DNA of 64,000 bases from Zingiber officinale (taxonomy: Eukaryota > Streptophyta > Magnoliopsida > Zingiberales > Zingiberaceae). The translations under genes were made by a program, and so were the position numbers. The DNA is taken from contig NW_024589898.1 of the NCBI RefSeq assembly GCF_018446385.1, forward strand, positions 981,134 to 1,045,133, in the 5' to 3' direction. Below the pieces are notes generated by a model that saw only the letters and a list, made by a program, of their open reading frames with translations, made no database searches and was not told the origin of the DNA. Positions 11,104-23,826 of this stretch are shown piece by piece (within the stretch, counting starts at the first letter, position 1; every line of letters starts with the position of its first letter).

Positions 11104-12726
11104 ATGGCGAGCCAGAGAACTGCAGCTTCCTGTGCATATCGCAAGAAAGTGCACTGGAAAAGTAACTACCCTTACTTCAAGGGGTTTATATCATCACTCC
11201 ACATAACCGACCGGCAGCTGGAGATGATCAATGGAAGCCCATTTGCTTGGGCATTATCCATGCCTGAAATTGCAAATATTCGTAGTCTTATTCAAAATAT
11301 GTTTGACAATTGGGACGTGCAAGCCAGATGATTCATCTTTCATAACAAGGAGATTAGCTTCACCAGGAAAGACGTCTCTTTGATACTTGGACTTCCAGAC
11401 CACGGCGCTGAAGTTATTTTGCAACAGCATGCAGCTACCACCCCACTATTTCTACAACACTTCCATAATGTGGAGTGTACACAGAAGGAGCTGGAGAAGA
11501 AGATGATAAACCTCAGCAACCAACCTCCCTCTGTTGAAACCGATACTCTGTTTTGCCAATTATTAATATTGTATTTCTTTGTTAGTGTTTTATTTACTAC
11601 TACTAGCAGCATATCTAGATTACCAGTACAATCACTAATAGACTGCATAGATGATTTTGCCAATTTAGGTAGGTATAATTGGTGTAAGGCTGTATATGAC
11701 TATATCAGCCCGCAGCTGGGGGTCATTGGTTCGATGCTTTCACTAAGGGTGAAACCTGAGGGCCTTGCGGGAATGCAAGCTCCCATGCTCAGAGGGTTCA
11801 CACATCTCCTTGCTGTAAGTGTCTAAATATAATGATAGTCTCATAAGATAAAACCAGAATGTATCAAATTTTGATAGTTTTTATTGTATTGCATGTCTGG
11901 ATGTGTGAACATGTCAGAATAATGGATCCTTACAGACAGCATGCCCTTCCAAGAATATGCAGATGGAAGTGGTCAGGCTCCTGCGTGGAGACAATAAAGT
12001 CGAGGATCGCTGAATTACCTCCTGCACAAATAATTGTTGATTTGCAACCTTCGGACCTAGAGGCACACCTGCTCTCAGACGATCCCCTAGAAGATATTGT
12101 AGAGCATATAGATCAACAAATTGCAGAGGGGTTTTTACAATTAGCTTGGGAGGGCAATGCTGATCAAATTCTTGAGCAATCTTATGAAGAGGCAGTCGAT
12201 GCTCAGGGTATTCCCCACCAAGTTCCTGTACAGGCAGCAGAATGTATGGAAAAGCTGTATCGAGGTCCAGAGCCATTTTCTGTAGAATATGTTGAGGAAA
12301 AAGAGGCTTGTAAAAAATGTCAAGCCTGGGAGGCAGAAAAATCTCGACTGGAGTCTGTGGTTGAGGGCAAGGACCAGGTCATTGCCCAGATGGAGCGCAT
12401 AATAAGTGAGTTAAATCAGGAGAAAATAAATTTTGCCAGTGATGCAGAAAAATCATTATCTTCCAAAGATAAAATAATAGATGAGAAAGACAGAAGTATA
12501 AAGTTAAAAGAGCAAAATATAACAGAACAAGAGAGGAAAATCAAAGAGCTTGAAAGTCAGTTGCTTGCTAAGGTTATTGACCCATTACCTGCCACGCGGC
12601 CAGTACCCAGGACAAAGACTTGTGCTACAAAGAGAAGGAAACCCCCAACTGGCAAAGAGATTAAGGGATTGCACTTGGCCAAAAGGAGTAAAAGAGTAAT
12701 TTTTGAAGATGAGCATGAGGTAGAGA
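11104..12726 (+). pseudogene. Transposon gene, 5' part: plant-mobile-domain-like region and coiled coil
   Basis: Begins MASQRTAASCAYRKKVHWK. It continues with a segment reminiscent of the plant mobile/DUF1985-type domains that precede Ulp1 proteases in plant transposon genes (FIFHNKEISFTRKDVSLILG then LPDHG). An in-frame TGA at 11329-11331 separates two otherwise continuous pieces of one frame (11104-11331 and 11332-11814). A donor at 11815 (GCT|GTAAGT) ends this exon. The next coding block (in the frame of 11859-12752) reads ALPRICRWKW and then a charged coiled coil from about 12295 to 12570 (heptad-like, rich in E, K, S, Q). No AG acceptor between them keeps the frame with the phase-0 donor, so a further break is likely. 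A basic stretch (TKRRKPPTGK) may be a nuclear signal. The exon is cut at 12726 by the Copia insertion. Confidence 0.65.
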
Positions 12727-15134
12727 TGTTGGAGTGTATACTGAAAGCCTAAGCTTTGTAAACATTCATAATGAATAAAGAATCACATTTGGTCAAATTT
12801 TCTACATTTAGTTGTAGTTGTTCAATTAATTTATATTGAAGATAATATAGTATGTGGTGTCACATACAGAAGATGATATTATCAGTACCTTATAAATTAT
12901 AAACAGTAGCTCACGACCAAAATGGAAAGGAACAAACCATTAGAAGGTCGTAGTGTAATTAGGTATCAGTTTATCTTGACTGTATAATTACACTAGTACA
13001 CTTAGTGTGTATTGAGTAGGACCATTTGAGGTCGTTTCTTTTATACTGACTTTATAAAGAAACAAAGACCTCGGTTATTATGGAAGTGTGTGCTCTTAAT
13101 CCTGATATAATAACAAGCACATATATTTGATATTTATTTCTTTAATTTATCAATGGGTGAGGTTTAGTTCGATGAATCAATAAGCCCGATAAGTTGAGAA
13201 ATGTTATCACTTATAGTGTGTGTTGTTGATTATAGAAGGAAACTGTGTCCTAGAGATACTAGGTTGATAATGTCCCCAAGAGGAGCTCATAAGGATTGTC
13301 ATGCTAAACCCTGCAGGTGGACTTAGTCCGACATGACAATAAGGTTGAGTGGTACTACTCTTGGACTTAGATATTAATTAAATGAGTTGTCGAACTCACT
13401 TAATTAGTGGACATTCGATATCTTAAACACAGGGAGACTAACACACTCATAATAAGAAGGAGCCCAAAAATGTAATTTGGGATTGGTGCGGTAGTTCAAT
13501 GATAGTTCTCTAGTGAAATGAATTATCATTGATAAAATTAAGTTGTGTGTTCGGGGCGAACACGGGATGCTTAATTTTATCGGGAGACCAAAACCAATTC
13601 CTCCTCTCGGTCCCTATCGTAGCCTCTTATTTATAGAGTTCTATACCCACCTATACTCACCTTCTAAACCCACCCAATAGGGGCCGGCCAAGCTAGCTTG
13701 GGAACAAGCTAGGGCCGGCCTAGGTATAATATTGGGTGGCCGGCCCTAGCTTGAACCCAAGCTAGTGGGGGCCGGCCAAATTAGATTTAAAAGGGATTTT
13801 AATTTTAATTTTTATTATGTGGAAGAAATAATTTATTAAAGAGAATTAAAATTAAAATATCTCTCTTGTAAAAGATCTACAAAAGATTAAAGAAAGAGAT
13901 TAGATCTCTTTCCTTATTTGTAGATTGGAGAGATGTTTTATTTTCTCTTTAAAAATTATTCACATGTTGATAAAATTAAAATTATAGAAATTTCCTTTTA
14001 TCAACCATGAAGAGATTTTAAAGAGAAATTTTATTTTTTAAAATTTCCGGAAACAAATTAGGAAGTTTTAATTGTTGATTAAAACTTGTCCAATTTGTTC
14101 TCCAATGATGTGGCCGGCCATTGAAGATTGATTTGGAAAATTTATTTTATTTTTCTAAATTAAATCATGTCAAGGAAATTGAGGAAATTTTATTGTAATT
14201 AAATTTCCTAATTTGCCTAGGCCAAGGAATATAAAAGAAGGGGTGAGGGTGCCTTCATGAGACACAACCTCTATTATTTTCTCTCCCTCTTTTGTTCCTT
14301 GGTGTGGCCGGCCATCCTCTCCTTCTCTTCCTCTTGTGGTGGCCGAACCTCTCTCCCTTCCTTGGAGCTCTTGTGGTGGCCGGATACTACTTGGAGAAGA
14401 AGAAGAAGAAGGAGAGAAAGCTAGCATCTCTTGGAGCTTGGTTAGTATTTTGGTTTTCTTCTTTGGTGAAGTTCTTCCTTTGTGGCCGAACCTTGCTTGG
14501 AGGAGAAGAAGGTGGTTGGTGGTTTCTCATCTCGGTAGATCGTTGCCCACACAACGTCCGAGGTTAGAAGAGGAATACGGTAGAAGATCAAGAGGTTTTT
14601 CTACAAGGTATAACTAGTAATTTTTATTTCCGCATCATGCTAGTTATTTATGGAAATAATACCAAATACAAGAGGCTTACGTTCTAGTATTTCGAATATA
14701 TTTTTCGATGTTGTGTTCTTTTGTTTTCTTTCTTTTCCTTGTGATTTGATTGTTCTCTTTGGTTAACTAAAGTTATTTTAGGAAATTAAATATTAGCTTT
14801 CTATTAAAGGTTTTGTCTAGTCGGTGGTGGTTGCTCCCATATCCAAGAAGGCCATGTGCCTCGCCACGTCAGTACTGGGAACCTTTTATGGAAATTAATA
14901 TTTAATGGAATTAATAACTTAAGGAGACTTGGGTCGAACGTGTTAAGTTCCGCAGGAGATCCAAGTCAAAACCTAAAAGAACAAATAGATTAAGTTTTGG
15001 ATCAAACGTGTTAAGTTCCGCAGGCGATCCAAAATTTAATTTAAAAGAACACATGGTAGCTAGGAAAATGTTCAGACCTTTGTACAAAATTTTTGTACAG
15101 TGGAACCTCTAGGTTTTCCGAGTAGCAACCAACA
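12727..15134 (+). repeat. Left LTR of the Copia element
   Basis: Starts TGTTGGAGTG and ends in CCAACA, directly before the primer-binding site. It contains several GGCCGGCC blocks near 13.68-13.78 kb and 14.1-14.4 kb and a likely TATA/leader region near 14.23 kb. Open frames inside (such as 14292-14617) recur unchanged in the other LTR and are not genes. Confidence 0.93.
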
Positions 15135-18100
15135 ATTGGTATCAGAGCTAGGGTTTTGCCTCTGTGTATTTGGTATTTAGTTTAATTATGCACATGTCAT
15201 ACATAATTTAGGCAGGATAATAGTAGGATGTGCTAACTTTGTGGATGCAGGATCCAACTATTATGGCTTTTAGTTATTATGTGTGTGATTGGACCCTTGG
15301 ACATGTCAAGGGCATTTATATGTATGTGCATGATTGTATTAAAATACAGCAGGAGCTGTATTTAGTTTTATTAGGATTTTATTTTTGATCTAGATACATG
15401 TACATTCCTTTTATGGAATATAGGATCAAAATGTAAAATTCTATTTATGTCGCGGATCGAATCTTGCAAAGCGTGGAACCTTCTAAGGACCAGAGGCGCA
15501 GCGGAACTAGGAGCAAGATGGATGCGACAGCTAGACCCGGTGGCGGTGGCCAAATATGGCAGCAGCTTGGGATGACAACACACGGAGGACAATTAAGAGA
15601 TAAAAGCCATAATAGTTGAAACTTAAATTTTCTATTTATTGCTTTTATATTGTGCTGTGTGTGCATGTTAGTTTACAAGTTTAGTAGGCTAGCATAGTTA
15701 AAATTCCTCATTTATAAATAACTAAGTGGGAGAGGGATTTTTAAATAAATCCCATGGTCTCCATTACTGGTTTGTAAGTGATGCAAACAAGCTTACGCGT
15801 TGGCTCTGAGTGCCTTCCTCCATAACGGATGAGCTTGTTTGTGGATCACTAGAACAGACTTCCATTTTTGGATGACTATAGGAAATTAATTAAGAGCGTG
15901 TGATCTTCCCCAACGGAAGGGGCATAATCTTATTAATGGACTTAGTGTCAAGTAATGGTACACACTTAGACACATCTAATAGTATCCTCCCCAACGGAGT
16001 CACTATTATTATTTGTGTGATCAAATAATACCAACTATTAATTTTATTTGTCAAAAAGTTAGGTTGACAAGATAATAAAATTAATGGGTTAAAACCCTCC
16101 TTTTACAAATGTTGAATTTGTATACGTCCACACTAACGTGGCATACAAAATTCACGGTGTGATGAGGTGTTGGTTAATTTAAAATAGTATTGTTTGAGGA
16201 ATCAATATTATTCTAAATTTAGAGTTCTGACCAAAAGTTATTTGTGATTCTTAGGATGACTTTCAACCCACTGTCCATCATACTTCAACAAAATAGACTT
16301 ACTGGACCTAATTACATAGATTGGAAAAGGAACCTGGACATTGTTCTGACTGCTGAAAGCTATAAATTTGTACTGACTGAACCTTGTCCTGATGCACCCA
16401 CTGGTGAATCTACCCAAGAGGAGATTGAATATCATAAGAGATGGGTAAAGGCAGATGAGATGGCGCGGTGTTACATTTTGGCTTCAATGTCAAATGTATT
16501 GCAACATCAGCATCAAGATTTACCAACAGCTTATGATATTATGAACAATCTCAAGGAGCTCTTTGGTCATCAGGATAGGGCTTCTAGACAAGAAGCTATG
16601 AGAAAGATAATGACAGCCACCATGCAAGAGGGTACTCCTGTAAGGGATCATATCCTAAAGATGATGGCTTATCTGAACGAGATACAGATCCTTGGAGGAG
16701 AAATTGATGGGGAAACCCAGATCGATATGATCCTCCAAACGCTACCTAGAAGTTTTGAGCAGTTCCGCCTGAACTATAATATGAATAAAAGGATTTATTC
16801 ATTAGGGAAACTACTGAAGGCAGCCGAAGGATTATTTCGTCACAATTCTCAAATTCACTTTGTTGAAAATGGTTCTACTTCTAAACCGAAAGGAAAGAAG
16901 AAGAAGAAACAAGTCGGCTCAAGAAAGAAAGTGAATAAATCTCGAGTAGGATTTAAAGCTAGAGTGAAGAAGCCAAGGGCAAGTGCTTCATCCGCAAGCT
17001 GGACATTGGAAGGCGGACCGTCCTCGTAGAACCAAAACAAAGGGGTTCCAGAAACCCGACGACTATCTCAAGGGGAGATTACCGTCTACATGGGCAATGC
17101 TACTAAGGTGGCATCTGTTGAGACGTCTACTTGTCTTTAGTAGAAATAGAAATTTGGTTTTAAGAAATTGTCTTTATGTACCAGCTTTTAGAAAGAATTT
17201 AATTTCAGTTTCTAAACTGCTTATAGATGGATATTCGGTTTCTTTCAAGAACGATGTAGTTATTAAAAGAAATAAAGTGATTATCCGCTCGTGCATTAGT
17301 TGACAATTTGTATACTTTAAATCCAATTTCTTCCACAAAGCAAAACATGGAAATTTATAACTCATCTTCTAACTCTAATAAGAGAAAAGAACCTTCGGAA
17401 ATGAACCAAGCATATCTTTGGCATCTAAGGCTTGGTCATATTAACTTAAGTAGGATTCAGAGGCTTATAGCCGATGGACTTTTGAGTTCATTAGAGTTGG
17501 AAAATTTTCCAACTTGTGAATCTTGCTTGGAAGGTAAAATGACCAAGAGGTCGTTCAAGGCCAAGGGGTATAGAGCCAAAGAAGTGTTAGAATTGGTTCA
17601 CTCTGATTTGTGTGGTCCTATGTCTGTCCAGGCAAGAGGTGGTTTTGAATATTTTGTCTCTTTCATAGATGATTATTCAATATATGGATACATTTACCTA
17701 ATGCGCCGCAAGTCCGAGTGCTTTGATAAGTTCAAAGAATACAAGGCTGATGTGGAGAAACGACTAGGTAAAAGTATCAAGACACTACGGTCTGATCATG
17801 GTGGCGAATACCTCTTAGGAGAGTTTAGGAATTACTTATCGAAGGTGATTCAATCCCAATTGTTCGCACCTGGAACACCCCAATGAATGGTGTAGCGAAC
17901 GAAGGAATATGACTCTTATGGAGATGGTTAGATCGATGATGAGTTATTCAGATTACCAAATTCGTTTTGGGGATATGCTCGGAAACAGCAGATATGTTCC
18001 GAACTTAGTACCTTCTAAATCAGTTTCTTCTACTCCCATAGAATTGTGGAATGGGTGAAAACCCAAGACATATTCAGATTTGGGTAGTCCAGCACATATG

Positions 18101-20052
18101 ACTCTCAGATGATAAGTTAGAATCTCGCATGAAGTTCGCGTGTTTGTAGGATATCCCAAAAGAACGAAAGGTGGTTTATTTTATAGTCCTAAAGACCGAA
18201 GGTCATTGTTAGCACCAATGCCCGCTTTTAGAAGAAGACTATATAATGGATCACAAGCCCAGAGTAAAGTTGTTTTAGAAGAACTTAGAGAGGACATGTC
18301 TACTTCAGTACCAACAAGACAAGATGAAGTACCACAAGAGACCGCAACACGTGTCACACATGATACACAACCACGAATGCCTCGTCGTGGTGGGAGGGTT
18401 GTGAGGCACTGAAAGATTCATGTTTTTGGGAGAGTCTTCGGACTTGATCCCGGGTAAACATGAACTTGATCCCAGGTCATATGACGAAGCACTCCAAGAT
18501 ATAGATGCAGCATCTTGGCAAAAGGCAATGAATTCTGAATTAGAGTCCATGTACTCTAATAAGGTTTGAGAGCTTGTAGAACCACTTGATGGTGTAAAAG
18601 CCGTTGGATGCAAGTGGATCTACAAAAGGAAAAGAGGGACAGACGGGAAGGTAGAAACCTTCAAAGCTAGGCTTGTTGCAAAAGGGTACACTCAAAAAGA
18701 GGGAATCGATTATGAGGAGACCTTTTCACCGGTAGTCATGCTTAAGTCTATCCGGATACTCTTATCCATTGCTGCTCATATGGATTATGAGATTTGGCAA
18801 ATGGATGTCAAGACAGCTTTCCTTAATGGAAGTCTTGAAGAGAACATCCATATGAAGCAACCAGAAGGGTTCATTGAAAAAGGTAAAAAGCATCTAGTGT
18901 GCAAGCTCAATCGGTCCATTTATGGACTAAAGCAAGCTTCAAGGTCTTGGAACATCCGATTTAATGAAGTAATTCAGTCATATGGATTTATTCAAAGTCC
19001 GGATGAGTCTTGTGTATATAAGAAGTGTAACGGAAACGTGGTGGTATTTCTTGTACTATACGTAGATGATATTTTGTTAATTGGCAACAATGTCAAGGTA
19101 TTATCAGACGTAAGGGTATGGTTGTCCAAACAATTTGATATGAAGGACTTAGGAGAATGTGCGCACATTCTTGGGATCAAAGTTATAAGGGATCGTAAGA
19201 AAAGAATGTTGTGTCTATCCCAAGCTTCATATATAGATATAATCCTTGCTCGTTTTAGCATGCAGGATTCCAAGAAAGGTTTCTTACCTTTTAGACATGG
19301 AGTAGCTCTATGTAAAGAGATGTCTCCAAAGACATCAAAAGAGATAGAGGACATGAAAGCAGTTCCTTATGCTTCGGCTGTAGGAAGCCTAATGTATGCA
19401 ATGCTATGTACGAGACCTGATATCTGTTTTGTCGTGGGCATGGTCAGCAGATATCAGAGTAACCCTGGACAAGGACATTGGACTGCGGTAAAGCATATAT
19501 TGAAGTACCTGAGAAGGACTAGAGATTATATGCTAGTTTACCAAGCAGACGATCTGCTCCCTGTGGGTTACACGGATTCAGATTTCCAATCAGATAGGGA
19601 TAACAGTAAGTCTACATCAGGCTATGTGTTTACTTTAGGAGGTGGAGCCATTTCATGGAGGAGTGTTAAGCAGAAATGCGTTCCGGATTCAAGCTGAGTA
19701 TGTAGCAGCCTCTGAGGCAGCTAAAGAAGCAGTATGGCTCAGGAACTTTCTAATGGACTTAGATGTGATTCCTGGTTTGCCCAAAATTATCACAATTTAT
19801 TGTGATAATAGTGGTGCAGTTGCAAACTCGAAGGAACCACGAGCTCATAAGGCAAGTAAACATATAGAGCGCAAGTACCACCTGATACGAGATATCGTGA
19901 AGCGAGGAGAAGTTGTCATCGCCAAGATTGCATCAGCAGATAACCTGGCAGATCCTTTCACTAAGGCCCTTCTGGCGAAAGCTTTCGATCGGCATGTGGA
20001 GGGAATGGGAATCAGATGTATGGCAGTTTAGTCATTAGTATAAGTGGGAGAT

Positions 20053-22460
20053 TGTTGGAGTGTATACTGAAAGCCTAAGCTTTGTAAACATTCATAATGA
20101 ATAAAGAATCACATTTGGTCAAATTTTCTACATTTAGTTGTAGTTGTTCAATTAATTTATATTGAAGATAATATAGTATGTGGTGTCACATACAGAAGAT
20201 GATATTATCAGTACCTTATAAATTATAAACAGTAGCTCACGACCAAAATGGAAAGGAACAAACCATTAGAAGGTCGTAGTGTAATTAGGTATCAGTTTAT
20301 CTTGACTGTATAATTATACTAGTACACTTAGTGTGTATTGAGTAGGACCATTTGAGGTCGTTTCTTTTATACTGACTTTATAAAGAAACAAAGACCTCGG
20401 TTATTATAGAAGTGTGTGCTCTTAATCCTGATATAATAACAAGCACATATATTTGATATTTATTTCTTTAATTTATCAATGGGTGAGGTTTAGTTCGATG
20501 AATCAATAAGCCCGATAAGTTGGGAAATGGTATCACTTATAGTGTGTGTTGTTGATTATAGAAGGAAACTGTGTCCTAGAGATACTAGGTTGATAATGTC
20601 CCCAAGAGGAGCTCATAAGGATTGTCATGCTAAACCCTGCAGGTGGACTTAGTCCGACATGACAATAAGGTTGAGTGGTACTACTCTTGGACTTAGATAT
20701 TAATTAAATGAGTTGTCAGTAACTCACTTAATTAGTGGACATTCGATATCTTAAACACAGGGAGACTAACACACTCATAATAAGAAGGAGCCCAAAAATA
20801 TAATTTGGGATTGGTGCGGTAGTTCAATGATAGTTCTCTAGTGGAATGAATTATCATTGATAAAATTAAGTTGTGTGTTCGGGGCGAACACGGGATGCTT
20901 AATTTTATCGGGAGACCAAAACCAATTCCTCCTCTCGGTCCCTATCGTAGCCTCTTATTTATAGAGTTCTATACCCACCTATACTCACCTTCTAAACCCA
21001 CCCAATAGGGGCCGGCCAAGCTAGCTTGGGAACAAGCTAGGGCCGGCCTAGGTATAATATTGGGTGGCCCTAGCTTGAACCCAAGCTAGTGGGGGCCGGC
21101 CAAATTAGATTTAAAAGGGATTTTAATTTTAATTTTTATTATGTGGAAGAAATAATTTATTAAAGAGAATTAAAATTAAAATATCTCTCTTGTAAAAGAT
21201 CTACAAAAGATTAAAGAAAGAGATTAGATCTCTTTCCTTATTTGTAGATTGGAGAGATGTTTTATTTTCTCTTTAAAAATTATTCACATGTTGATAAAAT
21301 TAAAATTATAGAAATTTCCTTTTATCAACCATGAAGAGATTTTAAAGAGAAATTTTATTTTTTAAAATTTTCGGAAACAAATTAGGAAGTTTTAATTGTT
21401 GATTAAAACTTGTCCAATTTGTTCTCCAATGATGTGGCCGGGCATTGAAGATTGATTTGGAAAATTTATTTTATTTTTCTAAATTAAATCATGTCAAGGA
21501 AATTGAGGAAATTTTATTGTAATTAAATTTCCTAATTTGCCTAGGCCAAGGAATATAAAAGAAGGGGTGAGGGTGCCTTCATGAGACACAACCTCTATTA
21601 TTTTCTCTCCCTCTTTTGTTCCTTGGTGTGGCCGGCCATCCTCTCCTTCTCTTCCTCTTGTGGTGGCCGAACCTCTCTCCCTTCCTTGGAGCTCTTGTGG
21701 TGGCCAGATACTACTTGGAGAAGAAGAAGAAGAAGGAGAGAAAGCTAGCATCTCTTGGAGCTTGGTTAGTATTTTGGTTTTCTTCTTTGGTGAAGTTCTT
21801 CCTTTGTGGCCGAACCTTGCTTGGAGGAGAAGAAGGTGGTTGGTGGTTTCTCATCTCGGTAGATCGTTGCCCACACAACGTCCGAGGTTAGAAGAGGAAT
21901 ACGGTAGAAGATCAAGAGGTTTTTCTACAAGGTATAACTAGTAATTTTTATTTCCGCATCATGCTAGTTATTTATGGAAATAATACCAAATACAAGAGGC
22001 TTACGTTCTAGTATTTCGAATATATTTTTCGATGTTGTGTTCTTTTGTTTTTCTTTCTTTTCCTTGTGATTTGATTGTTCTCTTTGGTTAACCTAAAGTT
22101 ATTTTAGGAAATTAAATATTAGCTTTCTATTAAAGGTTTTGTCTAGTCGGTGGTGGTTGCTCCCATATCCAAGAAGGCCATGTGCCTCGCCACGTCAGTA
22201 CTGGGAACCTTTTATGGAAATTAATATTTAATGGAATTAATAACTTAAGGAGACTTGGGTCGAACGTGTTAAGTTCCGCATGAGATCCAAGTCAAAACCT
22301 AAAAGAACAAATAGATTAAGTTTTGGATCAAACGTGTTAAGTTCCGCAGGCGATCCAAAATTTAATTTAAAAGAACACATGGTAGCTAGGAAAAGGTTCA
22401 GACCTTTGTACAAAATTTTTGTACAGTGGAACCTCTAGGTTTTCCGAGTAGCAACCAACA
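20053..22460 (+). repeat. Right LTR of the Copia element
   Basis: Same length as the left LTR (2,408 bp), near identical, and preceded by a purine-rich tract. It ends at 22460, just before the second AGAGA target copy. Confidence 0.93.
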
Positions 22461-23818
22461 AGAGAAGGCCAAGGGCAAAGGAGAGGCAGTTGGGGAGGCT
22501 CCTGTTAAAGTACAAGAAGGTCATGTACCATCCACTGATGTAGCTGCCACATCTTCATCGAATGAAAATTTGTCTACTCTTACCCAACTTAAATCCAAAA
22601 TACTTAAGGTACGGGTTAGGTTGGTTAAATGTGTCTTCTATTACTCTTAATTCACATTTGAATACTCACGTTGAAACCTTGCCTATATATTGTGTTTCAG
22701 CAATCGAAGTCATATTTTAAGAAAAATAAAGATGCTGTTGTGACAAAGACGTTGTTGAAACTGAGGCAGCTAACGTGAGTTGGAAGTTTCTTGAGTTATA
22801 TAACATTTGATTGTGAACACAAGGTTATTTATCTTGGAAGTGGTTTTGCTTAATTAATAGTGAATCAAACATTTCATTGTGTTTAAGCAAATCTACTGCT
22901 GCACCTGATATTAAAGTTTATATAACACATATAATTTAGGTAACTGCTTTAAGTGTAGCAGCTATTGGGAGGGGTGACGTAAACAAAATTAATGTAAAGA
23001 TTTTCTTTTTATTTTTTTTGTAGGGTTACGACAAAACCAATATAGTCCAATGGAACTATATCATTGGGTTTGGCATCTTTCATGGGTATCTTTGATTGGA
23101 CTGGCTACAGAGATGGTGATTGCATAAATGCATATTTTACAATAATTGCAGAGGAAGTCAAAACTTCCGGCATCCCTTATTGGCCATCTATATTTTGTCC
23201 TGTTGGTTTTGATGTAAGGATGACAACAACTACTCCTATCTAGTTTTTATTTTCAATATATGCCTCCAACAATGTTTGTCTGCATACACAGGATTTGTTT
23301 GCAATGATATCATATGAGGCATTTGGCCTAGCAGCAAGCACTGACACCGACAAACCACTCAGGTATATATTCTGTCCATTAAATAATGTAGATGATCACT
23401 GGCACCTACTGATCATAGACCTCCAAGAAGCTCAATATTTGCATTACAACTCACTTGGATCCTCACAACTATACACATCTAAGTTTCAAAAGTTTGTAAG
23501 TAACTTTCATGTTGAGTAAATCATATTGTAATGGATGTATGTGTGCATTGGTTACAAACTTCAAACTCGTGCAGGTTGATATTTTTAAAAATATAGACCC
23601 ACCTTACTACGAAATGTGGTATCCAGGGCTAGATTCCTTAATGTCGAGAAAATTTGAGGTTTCTACGATCTCGGGGCCAACACAAGTTAAATCGTAAGTA
23701 GATATGCTTAATCATAAATTTGATTCATGTCCAATCCTTTGCTACTAATTATGTTATTGACAGTGTGATATTAACTCTATCTTGCAGGCTAGATTGTGCA
23801 ATTTTTGTGATGCGATAC

Positions 23819-23826
23819 GCTGAGAG
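23819..23826. repeat. Left 8-bp target duplication of the hAT element
   Basis: GCTGAGAG here is repeated at 27434-27441. Eight-base duplications are the hallmark of hAT insertion. Confidence 0.9.

Larger units (their letters stand above)
12727..22460 (+). mobile_element. Ty1/Copia LTR retrotransposon (fossil), young
   Basis: Two long direct repeats of 2,408 bp each (12727-15134 and 20053-22460) begin TGTTGG and end CAACA. The element is flanked by the 5-bp target duplication AGAGA (12722-12726 and 22461-22465). A primer-binding site resembling initiator tRNA-Met (TGGTATCAGAGC) follows the left LTR, and a purine-rich tract (AAGTGGGAGA) precedes the right LTR. Parts in Copia order are gag of the UBN2 type (about 16.25-17.0 kb), gag-pre-integrase and integrase core (about 17.3-17.9 kb), reverse transcriptase with YVDD (about 18.7-19.5 kb) and RNase H (about 19.55-20.0 kb). 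The coding region is broken, with roughly half a dozen or more breaks. The LTRs differ by about a dozen substitutions and a few short indels by eye, suggesting an age well under one million years. Lineage within Copia (Angela- or Tork-like) is not settled. Confidence 0.95.

Noticed and set aside
14292-14617. 91-93 codon ORFs in the Copia LTRs
   Set aside because: The same frames occur in both LTRs only because the LTRs are duplicates; composition is low-complexity.
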